Assembly (NCBI GenBank): GCA_023393375.1
Contig: JAEWLI010000172.1
Span: 3,581-67,580 of the forward strand
Length of the DNA: 64,000 bases
Reading direction: 5' to 3'
Source: Bacteroidota bacterium
GTDB taxonomy: Bacteria; Bacteroidota; Bacteroidia; Cytophagales; Cyclobacteriaceae
The first letter of the stretch is position 1, and each line of letters begins with the position of its first letter. Under the pieces are notes generated by a model, which saw nothing but the letters and a program-made list of their open reading frames with translations, made no database searches and had not been told where the DNA came from. Position numbers and translations under genes: made by a program. Below are positions 17,605 through 26,729 of the stretch, one piece after another.

Positions 17605-20600
17605 TTAAACCCGCTCCTTATTTTTTATTTTAGTCAAATAAAAGATATTGGGCCTGGTATTAAGCTCTGATAAAACATTATATGCTCTTGGTTCCTTCGC
17701 GAATACCAAATTGGAATTTTCCATTCTGGTCAGATCCAGGTATTTGGAAATACTGCTTTCCTTGTCGTTCATATCGCCAAACATGATGGCATCTGCAGGA
17801 CAAGCTTTAGCACAAGCTGTAGTAATTTCACCATCCTTAGGCCTTCTACCTTCCATTTTTGCATTTAATTTGCCTAATTGTATCCGTTGTACACAAAAGC
17901 TGCATTTTTCCATTACCCCACGTGAACGAACGGTAACATCAGGATTTAATACCATTTTACCCAAATCACTGTACATGGCATTATTTACATGCATAAACTC
18001 TTTATTGTCATGGTATTTGAACCAATTGAACCGCCTCACTTTATAAGGACAGTTATTAGCACAATAACGGGTACCAATACAACGGTTGTAAGTCATTTGG
18101 TTGAGCCCCTCGGTACTATGAGTAGTGGCGGCTACAGGACACACGGTTTCGCAAGGGGCATTGTTACATTGCTGGCAAAGCATCGGTTGAAAAATCACTT
18201 CAGGATTTTCTGCAGCTTCTTCTAATCCATCATAATTATCAGGTTCGGCAGAACTGTAATAACGATCAATCCTCAACCAGTGCATTTCTCTTCTGTTCAG
18301 CACTTCATTTTTACCTACCACAGGTACGTTGTTTTCAACATTACATGAAACCACACAAGTACCACAACCAATACATGAGTTTAGATCAATCATCATTCCC
18401 CAGTGATGATTAGGGTATTCGTGCTCACGCCACAACGAGATTTCTTCTGCCCTCTTATCACCTTTAGAGGTATGTAACTTAGCCACAAATCTGCCTGCTG
18501 CCGGATTTTCTTGATATTCTGATAATGTTGCCTCCTGAATGATGGTTTCCCTACCCATATAAGTATGGTGAGTTTGGGTATGAGCTAATTTATAGCTTTT
18601 TCCTGACGGCTCAATTGACACACCATCCATCAATAGATAATTCAATGTATTCCCACTGTACTTAACCAATGGATAAACATCAACACCAACCTTGTCTCCT
18701 ACAGGACCTGAGCTTCTTCTTCCATAACCAATGGCAATACCCAGTGTACGGTTGGCCTGTCCTGGTTGGATCAACACAGGTATTTCAAAATTATTTCCTC
18801 CAACTTTTACATTAACCAAGGCAGTGTTGCCTTCGTTTACTTTGATTTTCCACTCACGGGCTGTTTGCTGAGAAACGGTTAAGTAATTACCCCAGCATAC
18901 TTTGGACACAGGATCGGGTAGTTCCTGAAGCCACGGATTATTGGCCATTGAACCGGTGCCTACACCACTTTTTTCATAAAAAATCAGCTCCCATTCAGAG
19001 TTATCTGGTTTATAAGCTGCATTGATGGCAGATGAAATAGCTGTTGGGTTGATATTGATACCAGGGGCCAATGTCTCTGTTGTATTTGGAATTTCCAATA
19101 CTCCGGTCAATAATGTTTTATCCCAGAAAGTCTGAAAATCCAAATATTCATTCTGAAGTGTGAAAAATGATTGCCGCCAATTATCCTGTAAATACGTGAA
19201 ATAATCTGAAGTGACTCCTGACCATTTGATCAGACTTTCTTCAGCTTGTCTGGTATTAAAAAGCGGTGTAATGGCAGGCTGCATAAGACTAAAAAAGCCT
19301 TTTTTAGGTTCTGCATCGTTCCAGGATTCCAAATAATGGTGTCCGGGAGCTACTATTTGAGTCAGGTTTGCTGTTTCGTCCAATCTCTCAGAAGTGGATA
19401 CAGATAGGGAAATATTTGATAATGCTTCGCCAATAATTTTTCCCTGAGGATGATCATAAACAGGATTACAACCATAGAAAATAACCGCATCTATACTTCC
19501 ATTGGCCAATTCGTTTACAAATTGCTGCATCGCTGCATCATTACCCTGACGATAGTATACAGGTGTAGCAATATTTATGATACCTGAAGTATACGAGCCC
19601 AACATGGTATTGATTTGGTTGATCACCTGTTGGATTGCAGGATCGTTAGAACCTGAAACTACTAAAGATTTTCCTCTTGTGGCCCATAATTCATCTGCTG
19701 CTTTCTCAAGATGATTAACTTCTCCCGGATCTTGAGCATTGATAACCGCAACACCAGCTTTTCGTGCGATCAGGTTATGTAATTTTACAATGGCTAAACC
19801 CTCCTGAGAAGGTTTTATGGGAGTACGGTAATCTGCATTAGCCCCAGTTAAGCTCATGAGTGCTTCGAACTGGTAATGGCGCGACATTTCCTTTTTACCT
19901 TTTCCGATTTTTCGGGTCTTGCTATACTGTTTGATAAACTCTATTGGAGAAATCCATGTCCCTAAAAAATCAGCTGAGAAGCTCACTATTGTTTCGGCAA
20001 GACTGAAATCGTAGGATGGAATAATACTTTGTCCAAAATTAACCTGGTTGGCCATTGTGATACCGTATACTGAGTGCGCATCATAAACGATATGTTGGCT
20101 ATTATTAAATGTAGCCATAAATCCTTGTATGGCTTTTTGCGCAGTGGGGCTAATGATGGAATTACTTACAATACGTATCTGACCACCCTTTGAAACAACT
20201 TCTCGTAATTTTCCAATGATGGATTGATCAACCTCCGACCAAGTGGTTTTTTCTTTATTTATGATTGGATCTTTCAGCCTATGGGTGTCGTATAACCCGA
20301 GTACTGAGGCTTCTACCTGCGCATTTACCCCACCCTTTGTGACATTTGAAAACTCATTTCCCTGAACTTTTATTGGTCTTCCTTCACGGGTTTTCACCAC
20401 AATACTGCAATAATCACCCTTATGAATGTATGAAGAAGCATAATAATTTGGCACTCCGGGCACCAAATCAACTGGTTGATTAACAAAAGGAATTGCTTTA
20501 CGAAGAGGAGCTTCACAGGCAGCCAAAGAAGCTGCTGCAATGCTGAAACCCATCATTTTTAAGAAATCTCTTCTGGAACTTCCACCATTTTCATTTTGAC

Positions 20601-20706
20601 CAATTGGAAGATTTTCATAAAATTCTTTTTCGGCATTTTTTACAAATTCCGGATCATTGGATAATTGTTCTAATCCCTTCCAATAATGTTTCTTTTGAAT
20701 TTTCAT
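17605..20706 (-). CDS. actB: Alternative complex III subunit ActB (Mo-oxidoreductase-like plus iron-sulfur domain)
   Basis: The 1033-residue protein begins with a Tat-type signal (SRRDFLKMMG, residues 44-53) and a lipobox-like LAAC (Cys 64). Residues about 80-720 resemble a molybdopterin oxidoreductase that in this family carries no molybdenum. The C-terminal region has ferredoxin-type cluster motifs: CIGCGTCVVSC, CQQCNNAPCETVCPV, CIGTRYCANNCPY and CSFCVQRI with CAKACPADA. These carry electrons from the quinol site to the ActA haems. The length fits the fused ActB1-ActB2 form. It lies 38 bases after actA. Confidence 0.95.
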   Translation of the reverse strand: MKIQKKHYWKGLEQLSNDPEFVKNAEKEFYENLPIGQNENGGSSRRDFLKMMGFSIAAASLAACEAPLRKAIPFVNQPVDLVPGVPNYYASSYIHKGDYCSIVVKTREGRPIKVQGNEFSNVTKGGVNAQVEASVLGLYDTHRLKDPIINKEKTTWSEVDQSIIGKLREVVSKGGQIRIVSNSIISPTAQKAIQGFMATFNNSQHIVYDAHSVYGITMANQVNFGQSIIPSYDFSLAETIVSFSADFLGTWISPIEFIKQYSKTRKIGKGKKEMSRHYQFEALMSLTGANADYRTPIKPSQEGLAIVKLHNLIARKAGVAVINAQDPGEVNHLEKAADELWATRGKSLVVSGSNDPAIQQVINQINTMLGSYTSGIINIATPVYYRQGNDAAMQQFVNELANGSIDAVIFYGCNPVYDHPQGKIIGEALSNISLSVSTSERLDETANLTQIVAPGHHYLESWNDAEPKKGFFSLMQPAITPLFNTRQAEESLIKWSGVTSDYFTYLQDNWRQSFFTLQNEYLDFQTFWDKTLLTGVLEIPNTTETLAPGININPTAISSAINAAYKPDNSEWELIFYEKSGVGTGSMANNPWLQELPDPVSKVCWGNYLTVSQQTAREWKIKVNEGNTALVNVKVGGNNFEIPVLIQPGQANRTLGIAIGYGRRSSGPVGDKVGVDVYPLVKYSGNTLNYLLMDGVSIEPSGKSYKLAHTQTHHTYMGRETIIQEATLSEYQENPAAGRFVAKLHTSKGDKRAEEISLWREHEYPNHHWGMMIDLNSCIGCGTCVVSCNVENNVPVVGKNEVLNRREMHWLRIDRYYSSAEPDNYDGLEEAAENPEVIFQPMLCQQCNNAPCETVCPVAATTHSTEGLNQMTYNRCIGTRYCANNCPYKVRRFNWFKYHDNKEFMHVNNAMYSDLGKMVLNPDVTVRSRGVMEKCSFCVQRIQLGKLNAKMEGRRPKDGEITTACAKACPADAIMFGDMNDKESSISKYLDLTRMENSNLVFAKEPRAYNVLSELNTRPNIFYLTKIKNKERV

Positions 20707-20744
20707 TTATTATAAGAATTCTATACAGTTCACAAAAAAAAAAA

Positions 20745-22028
20745 TTAATAATGGCATTTAGAACATTCCGTACCACCAATATCCAATACCAATAATGCTT
20801 CCTTGCCCAATTGTTCGTGCATTCTCATGAGTTCATCATAATATTCATTTCCCTGCACATTCAATGGCGTAGTACGATGACAGTCGATACACCAGCCCAT
20901 AGTAAGTGAGGCATGTTGTTGCACTACATCCATTTCTTCAACTTGGCCGTGACATGTCTCACAATCCACCCCACCTACATTTACATGTTGTGCGTGATTA
21001 AAATAAGAAAGATCGGGAAGATTATGTATGCGAACCCATTGAATTGGTTCATTATTTTGATAAGCATCAATTACTTTTTTCAATTCCACATCGCCGGTAA
21101 TTGTTCCAGTAATGATTCCTCCTTTTTCGGGATTGTGACAGTTCATACAAATATTAACTGCTGGAATACTTGCATTGGCACTGATCTGAGCGCCTGTGTG
21201 ACAATAATTACAATCTATTTGATACGTCCCGGCATGAACTTTATGAGAAAACCAAACAGGTTGATCCGGCGCGTAGCCCTGTTGTACTCCTACCAGATAT
21301 AGCTGATCTATTCCAGCCTTCATCATGACAGCTATAAGAATAAAGGCCAATATACCAATAAACGGAGAGCTAATTACAAATTTTTTGAAAGTTGAAGAGG
21401 AGTCTTTTCCTTTGGTAGTTTCTACAGGAAGTGGTTCACCCCGCTGTTTGAGGTATTTAGTAAGTGTGGCAATGATCATAGCCAGCACAATCAGAATTAA
21501 TACCAATACAACTAGTACACCAATAAGAATGATATTGATATATTGATTGGAAGGACCTGAACCCGATGCTCCTGTACCATCAGTGGCTGTCTCTTGTACT
21601 TGTGCTTCAGCTGCTACTACCTGAGATTCATTTTGAATGTAGGCTAATACTGACAATACCTCATCATCGCTCAAGTATTGAAAAGATGGCATTGGGGTTT
21701 TATTATACTCCTCGAATAATGCTACTGCATATTCATCACCACTTTGAATTACTTGTTGAGAATTATGGATAAATGCGATCAACCAAGGTAGTGGTCTTCG
21801 TTCAGTTACATCCTTTAATGCAGGACCTACCGTTTTTTGATTAATTTGATGACACATCTGGCATTCTTGTCTGAAAATGCTTCTACCTGATGCAATCGTC
21901 TCTTCGTCAGTAGGAATACCCTCTGTACCAGTTTCCTGAGCATGAAGTAAATTTGAAGAAAAACAAACAAAGAAAAAAAACGCCATTAGGACCAACCCAT
22001 TTTTGGCCATTGGAATCACTTTTAACAT
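20745..22028 (-). CDS. actA: Alternative complex III subunit ActA with extra N-terminal haem domain
   Basis: The 427-residue protein has a signal peptide (about 1-30) and six CxxCH sites. CQMCH at 56-60 belongs to an N-terminal class-I-like cytochrome c domain. CNYCH, CMNCH, CETCH, CIDCH and CSKCH form the C-terminal pentahaem domain typical of ActA. Two TM helices (about 165-190 and 213-235) separate the two parts. The five-haem part matches ActA of characterised complexes; the sixth haem is an added domain. It is the first gene of the operon, with a strong promoter match 60 bp upstream. Confidence 0.94.
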   Translation of the reverse strand: MLKVIPMAKNGLVLMAFFFFVCFSSNLLHAQETGTEGIPTDEETIASGRSIFRQECQMCHQINQKTVGPALKDVTERRPLPWLIAFIHNSQQVIQSGDEYAVALFEEYNKTPMPSFQYLSDDEVLSVLAYIQNESQVVAAEAQVQETATDGTGASGSGPSNQYINIILIGVLVVLVLILIVLAMIIATLTKYLKQRGEPLPVETTKGKDSSSTFKKFVISSPFIGILAFILIAVMMKAGIDQLYLVGVQQGYAPDQPVWFSHKVHAGTYQIDCNYCHTGAQISANASIPAVNICMNCHNPEKGGIITGTITGDVELKKVIDAYQNNEPIQWVRIHNLPDLSYFNHAQHVNVGGVDCETCHGQVEEMDVVQQHASLTMGWCIDCHRTTPLNVQGNEYYDELMRMHEQLGKEALLVLDIGGTECSKCHY

Positions 22029-22088
22029 ATGGATTATTTATTTTTCCAATAACAAACAAAAATCAATAAAGAAAAAAATACTGGTACA

Positions 22089-22120
22089 CAAAACTATGAT
22101 TGTAAACTTCAATTTACAAA
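22089..22120 (-). promoter_or_regulatory. Bacteroidota-type promoter of the act-cta operon
   Basis: Read on the minus strand, TTTG (22120-22117) is followed by 20 bases and then TAGTTTTG (22096-22089). This fits the Bacteroidota consensus TTTG-N19/20-TAnnTTTG exactly. Transcription would start near 22082, about 54 bases before the actA start codon. No other promoter of this quality was seen inside the downstream operon. Confidence 0.6.
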
Positions 22121-22284
22121 TAAAAACAATGATTATAGCACAACTCCTTAGATCAAAATTAAATTTTTTGAAATAAAGTGTGTCAAAAAACTAAATATTA
22201 AAAAATAAATATAGTCAAAAACACCATCCCTTGCTATTCATGTACCTTAACAAAAACCTAAGAATACCTGATGACGTGGTAACG

Positions 22285-22319
22285 ATATTTTTTGCCTGCA
22301 TTTCTTGACGGCAAAAATA
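22285..22319. other. Intergenic A+T-rich hairpin between actA and the aconitase gene
   Basis: TATTTTTTGCC (22285-22295) pairs with GGCAAAAATA (22310-22319) around a 14-base loop. No gene ends here. The remainder of the 570-bp gap 22029-22604 is A+T-rich with no supportable gene; a 68-codon frame at 22358 is low-complexity. Confidence 0.35.
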
Positions 22320-22533
22320 AAAAACTATTTTGAATTCACACCACTACTGAATAAAAAATGACTAAAAATTACTCTTATTGCAGAATCATATCGAAAACAC
22401 TGAGAACTAACTTAAAAAATCGGTCTCAATTGTTTAATTTTGTTTCTGATTTTTCTTTTATAACAGTAATAATGTATGAAATTCTTTTCATTTTGGATTG
22501 TATTTTTTATCTGACATTGAAAACAATATTTTA

Positions 22534-22541
22534 TAACTTTG
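22534..22541 (+). promoter_or_regulatory. -7 element candidate for the aconitase gene
   Basis: TAACTTTG matches TAnnTTTG. It lies 63 bases before the ATG at 22605. The expected upstream TTTG at the right spacing is not present (nearest TTG is only 14 bases away), so support is partial. Confidence 0.35.
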
Positions 22542-22604
22542 TAATACCTATTTCAGTTTTATAAATTAGACAAATTTTTTTATTCATTAAACACTTAATT
22601 GGAA

Positions 22605-24878
22605 ATGGCTTTTGATATTGATATGATTAAATCTGTTTATCACCAAATGGGTGAACGGATAGATGCAGCCAGAAAGGCACTAAATAAACCCCTTACATTT
22701 ACTGAAAAAATACTCTACTCACATTTATTTGATGGCAGTGCCACAGAGGCTTATACCAGAGGCCGGTCTTATGTAAATTTTTCTCCCGATCGGGTAGCGA
22801 TGCAGGATGCCACGGCACAAATGGCTCTTTTACAGTTTATGTCTGCAGGGATAGCCCGTGCTGCTGTGCCTACTACTGTTCATTGTGATCATTTAATCTT
22901 GGCAGAATCGGGTGCTACTCCTGATCTGAAAAACTCCATTCACAACAATAAAGAGGTGTTTGATTTTCTCTCCTCAGTTTCAAATAAATATGGTATTGGT
23001 TTCTGGAAACCCGGTGCAGGTATCATCCATCAGGTTGTTCTGGAAAATTATGCTTTCCCCGGAGGAATGATGATTGGGACAGATTCTCATACTCCAAACG
23101 CTGGGGGTTTGGGAATGATTGCCATAGGTGTAGGTGGAGCAGATGCTGTGGACGTAATGGCAGGGATGGCCTGGGAATTAAAATTTCCTAAATTAATAGG
23201 TATTAAACTAACAGGAAAGCTAAGTGGTTGGGCTTCTGCAAAAGATGTGATCCTGAAAGTTGCCGGTATTCTGACCGTTAAAGGCGGCACAGGCCATATT
23301 TTGGAATATTTTGGTGATGGAGCCGAAGGTATTTCCTGTACAGGCAAAGGCACCATTTGTAATATGGGCGCAGAAGTTGGTGCAACTACTTCACTGTTTA
23401 CTTACAGCCATAAAATGAAGGAGTATTTGGAACAGACCAACCGCAGTGATATTGCAATGGAAGCTGAAAAAGTCAGTCATCATTTACGGGGTGATGATGA
23501 AGTATATGCACAACCCGAAAAATACTTCGACGAAGTGATCGAAATTAATCTTTCAGAACTTGAACCCCATGTAAATGGCCCATTTACACCAGATGCTGCT
23601 TGGCCATTGTCACAATTTTCCGCAGCAGTAAAAGAAAATGGTTGGCCTAAAGAACTTGAAGTTGGGTTGATTGGATCATGTACCAACTCATCTTATGAAG
23701 ATATTACCAGGGCAGCATCAGTAGCACAACAGGCACTTGACAAAAAACTGAAAGTAAGGGCAGAATACACGGTTACGCCTGGGTCGGAAATGGTACGGTA
23801 TACCGCTGAAAGGGATGGCCTTTTGCAAACTTTCCAACAAATCGGAGGTGTGGTTTTGGCCAATGCCTGTGGCCCTTGTATCGGGCAGTGGGCCAGACAT
23901 TCTAAAGATCCCAACCGTAAAAATTCCATCATTACCTCCTTCAACAGGAATTTTGCGAAAAGAAATGATGGAAATCCCAATACGCATGCATTTGTAGCCT
24001 CTCCTGAAATAGTTACTGCATTTGCCATTGCTGGGGATCTCACATTCAATCCGTTAACAGATGTTCTGCTCAATGAAGAAGGTAAAGAAATTAAGTTGGA
24101 AGAGCCAAAAGGGATCGAATTGCCCCTTCAGGGTTTTGCGGTAGAAGACGCAGGTTATCAGGCTCCGGCTCAGGATGGAAGTCATGTTCAGGTAGTCGTG
24201 AAACCAGATTCAGACAGGCTTCAGTTGTTACAACCATTCAATCCTTGGGAAGGTACAAACTTGTTTGGGTTACGATTGTTGATAAAAGCAAAAGGCAAAT
24301 GTACTACCGATCATATTTCAATGGCCGGCCCATGGTTGAAGTATAGAGGTCACCTGGATAATATTTCGAATAATTTACTGATTGGTGCCGTAAATTCCTT
24401 TAATGATGCAACCAATATGGTAAAAAATCAATTGACCGGCGAATATGGCGAAGTGCCCGCCACTGCAAGATCTTATAAATCTCATGGTATTGGAACCATA
24501 GTTGTTGGTGATGAAAATTATGGAGAGGGTTCGTCAAGGGAACATGCTGCTATGGAACCACGTCATTTGGGTGTACGGGTAGTATTGGTAAAATCATTTG
24601 CCCGAATCCATGAAACCAATCTGAAAAAACAGGGAATGCTTGCACTCACATTTAACGATCCGACAGACTATGATAAAATCAGGGAAGATGATAATATCGA
24701 CATCGTAGGTCTTACAAATTTTCAACCAGGTCAACCTCTTTCAGTGGTTTTAAATCATAGTGATGGTGGTGTTGAAACAATTTTGACCAATCATACTTAC
24801 AATGAAGTGCAAATAGAGTGGTTCAAAGCTGGATCTGCATTAAACCTGATAGGTCAAAACCAGAATATCAAAAAGTAA
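22605..24878 (+). CDS. Aconitate hydratase
   Basis: The 757-residue enzyme is of the mitochondrial-type/bacterial 755-residue aconitase class. Cluster-binding cysteines appear in [11 protein letters not shown] and [10 protein letters not shown]. Substrate residues are seen in [28 protein letters not shown] and in the swivel domain [22 protein letters not shown]. It isomerises citrate and isocitrate in the TCA cycle. The TTG two codons upstream is not needed, since the ATG at 22605 starts the family-typical N terminus. A terminator follows at 24889, so the gene is monocistronic. Confidence 0.96.
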   Translation: MAFDIDMIKSVYHQMGERIDAARKALNKPLTFTEKILYSHLFDGSATEAYTRGRSYVNFSPDRVAMQDATAQMALLQFMSAGIARAAVPTTVHCDHLILAESGATPDLKNSIHNNKEVFDFLSSVSNKYGIGFWKPGAGIIHQVVLENYAFPGGMMIGTDSHTPNAGGLGMIAIGVGGADAVDVMAGMAWELKFPKLIGIKLTGKLSGWASAKDVILKVAGILTVKGGTGHILEYFGDGAEGISCTGKGTICNMGAEVGATTSLFTYSHKMKEYLEQTNRSDIAMEAEKVSHHLRGDDEVYAQPEKYFDEVIEINLSELEPHVNGPFTPDAAWPLSQFSAAVKENGWPKELEVGLIGSCTNSSYEDITRAASVAQQALDKKLKVRAEYTVTPGSEMVRYTAERDGLLQTFQQIGGVVLANACGPCIGQWARHSKDPNRKNSIITSFNRNFAKRNDGNPNTHAFVASPEIVTAFAIAGDLTFNPLTDVLLNEEGKEIKLEEPKGIELPLQGFAVEDAGYQAPAQDGSHVQVVVKPDSDRLQLLQPFNPWEGTNLFGLRLLIKAKGKCTTDHISMAGPWLKYRGHLDNISNNLLIGAVNSFNDATNMVKNQLTGEYGEVPATARSYKSHGIGTIVVGDENYGEGSSREHAAMEPRHLGVRVVLVKSFARIHETNLKKQGMLALTFNDPTDYDKIREDDNIDIVGLTNFQPGQPLSVVLNHSDGGVETILTNHTYNEVQIEWFKAGSALNLIGQNQNIKK

Positions 24879-24888
24879 AAAAATAAAT

Positions 24889-24920
24889 GGAGGGGATAAT
24901 ACCAACTATCTCCTCTTTTT
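24889..24920 (+). terminator. Terminator after the aconitase gene
   Basis: GAGGGGATA pairs with TATCTCCTC (one wobble) around an 8-base loop and is followed by TTTTTATC. Confidence 0.75.
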
Positions 24921-24960
24921 ATCATTTTTTAATAAATAAATAACCTTAAACTAAACTCTT

Positions 24961-25512
24961 ATGAACCAATCCAAAACCCCTTACAAATCAATCAGTACAG
25001 ATACTGAATTACTTCTGAATAAACAAATTTTAATGGAAGGCACCTCTGCAGCAGCATATCTTTCAATGGGCTCATGGTGTGATACCAAAGGTTTTATTAA
25101 CTCAGCGAAATTCTTGTATATTCATGCAGAAGAGGAAAGGAAGCACATGTTAAAGCTGTTTCGTTATATTAATGATTCCGGTGGACATGCTTTACAACCT
25201 GAAATCACGGGTATTCAGCATAATTTTACTACTTTGCGTGAGATTTTTAACAAAATTCTGGATCATGAAGTAGCCGTGACGAAGTCGATTAATGGGATTG
25301 TGGACCATTGCCTTGCCATCAAAGATTATGCTACTTTTAACTTTATGCAATGGTATGTAACCGAGCAACGCGAAGAAGAAACACTGGCACGCCGCGCTAT
25401 CGAACTGTTCGAACTAATCGGAGAAAGTGGCGTTGGCTTGTGGACCATCGACCAGGAAATTGGCAAACTGGAGAATGATGAAGGTATAATCAGTTATGCT
25501 TTAGAGGGATAA
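24961..25512 (+). CDS. Ferritin-like iron storage protein
   Basis: The 183-residue four-helix protein has ferroxidase-centre residues: Glu in LMEGTSAAAYLSM, the HAEEERKHMLKLFRYIND helix (Glu and His ligands) and EQREEETLARRAIELFELIG in the fourth helix. Length and motifs fit non-haem bacterial ferritin (FtnA type). It would oxidise and store iron in the cytoplasm. It sits between two terminators, so it is a single-gene unit. Aconitase next door also depends on iron, but a regulatory link is not visible in sequence. Confidence 0.92.
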   Translation: MNQSKTPYKSISTDTELLLNKQILMEGTSAAAYLSMGSWCDTKGFINSAKFLYIHAEEERKHMLKLFRYINDSGGHALQPEITGIQHNFTTLREIFNKILDHEVAVTKSINGIVDHCLAIKDYATFNFMQWYVTEQREEETLARRAIELFELIGESGVGLWTIDQEIGKLENDEGIISYALEG

Positions 25513-25524
25513 TTTTATAGACAG

Positions 25525-25562
25525 CCGGATTAGGTTGTAAATCAACCTAAATCCGGTTTGTT
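25525..25562. terminator. Bidirectional terminator between ferritin and the RND adaptor gene
   Basis: CCGGATTAGGTTG (25525-25537) pairs with CAACCTAAATCCGG (25543-25556) with a single bulge and a 5-base loop. A T-rich tract follows on the plus strand. The convergent adaptor gene stops at 25563, so both genes can use it. Confidence 0.8.
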
Positions 25563-26711
25563 TTATTGATACTTTTCGAAGGCACGTGCCAAGTAAAATG
25601 CCCCACTAGTTACAAATTTAGCATCGGGATCAATAGGATCTTTAGGCTCAATAGCTGTCCAACCATTGTTCGAAAACCCAACTTTTACCTCCACTCGTTT
25701 AAAATTTCTGCCTTCTGTCCCTGATGTGGATCCCGAAGTAAAAAAAACATATAATTTATCTTCCGACATCACTATTGCACTTTCCGGAAGTGCTAATCCT
25801 TTCTTTTGCTCCACAATAATTGAAGCATTTACATACATATTGGCCATAAAGCTATGATTTTCTTCATCTGTGATGTGAGCATGTATGGCAACTGTCCGGC
25901 TATCACCTTCCAGTGCATGTCCCACTAAGTACACATCTCCCTGATAGGGATTTTTATCAAAACCTGGAATATAAAATATTATTTTTTGCGCTTTCCGGAT
26001 CTTTATCGCATCATGCTCATACACATTTAGAACCAAGTGCATATGGCTTTTGTCAATAATTTCAAACAGATTTTCGGATGGCATTACATATTTACCCATT
26101 GAAACATTGACTTTTGAAATATGTCCTGTAATAGGAGAAGCAATACTGATCTCAGGACTGAATTTGCCCGCTTCTATATTATTGATATTAAACCCTAACA
26201 TCTCCAGCTTTTTTTGTAATGAATTGTAACGAGCTAGCATTTGCTGGTAATCAGCTTCTGCTTTTCCTAACACCTTTCCCGCATTGAGATTTTCGTCATT
26301 TAGTGTTTTCTGCCGTTCCCATTCTGCTTTAAGATATTTTAACTGGTGCTTGGATTGAAGGTAATTTTCCTGAAGATCAATGAAATCAGGATTTTCTAGT
26401 GTAGCCAGAGTTTGTCCCTTCTTCACATATTCTCCTTCCATAAAAAGAATACTCTTAACATATCCCGCCATATAGGCATTAGCAGAAGCCATATTTTGAG
26501 GTGGTAAATGTGTATAACCATTTGCTTTGACTGCACTATCAAGTGATAATGTATCCATTTGTCCCAGTGTAAGATTGATTGCATCCATCTGATCTTTGGA
26601 TAAGAATATATCGGTGTTGTTCTCGTTTTGCTCTCGTTCACCTATCTTTTGCGCATTTTGACCACAAGCTATTATCAGCAAACTCAACACCATAATGATT
26701 AAATTTTTCAT
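25563..26711 (-). CDS. RND efflux periplasmic adaptor (CzcB/CusB type lipoprotein)
   Basis: The 382-residue membrane-fusion protein has a lipobox (LLIIACGQ, Cys near 17). A barrel-sandwich half motif near residue 85 is followed by a helical hairpin (about 105-165) and then the second half motif (ISIASPITGHISKVNVSMGKYV). C-terminal beta-barrel and membrane-proximal domains complete it. It bridges the inner-membrane pump and the outer-membrane channel. The gene follows the pump gene by 18 bases in the same operon. No Met-rich or His-rich N-terminal extension is present, unlike some CusB proteins. Confidence 0.9.
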   Translation of the reverse strand: MKNLIIMVLSLLIIACGQNAQKIGEREQNENNTDIFLSKDQMDAINLTLGQMDTLSLDSAVKANGYTHLPPQNMASANAYMAGYVKSILFMEGEYVKKGQTLATLENPDFIDLQENYLQSKHQLKYLKAEWERQKTLNDENLNAGKVLGKAEADYQQMLARYNSLQKKLEMLGFNINNIEAGKFSPEISIASPITGHISKVNVSMGKYVMPSENLFEIIDKSHMHLVLNVYEHDAIKIRKAQKIIFYIPGFDKNPYQGDVYLVGHALEGDSRTVAIHAHITDEENHSFMANMYVNASIIVEQKKGLALPESAIVMSEDKLYVFFTSGSTSGTEGRNFKRVEVKVGFSNNGWTAIEPKDPIDPDAKFVTSGAFYLARAFEKYQ

Positions 26712-26729
26712 AATGCTTTATTGACGATT

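Noticed and set aside
22358..22564. 68-codon open frame on the plus strand between actA and aconitase
   Set aside because: Low-complexity Phe/Ile/Leu-rich sequence in A+T-rich DNA with no family resemblance; it runs through the probable aconitase promoter.
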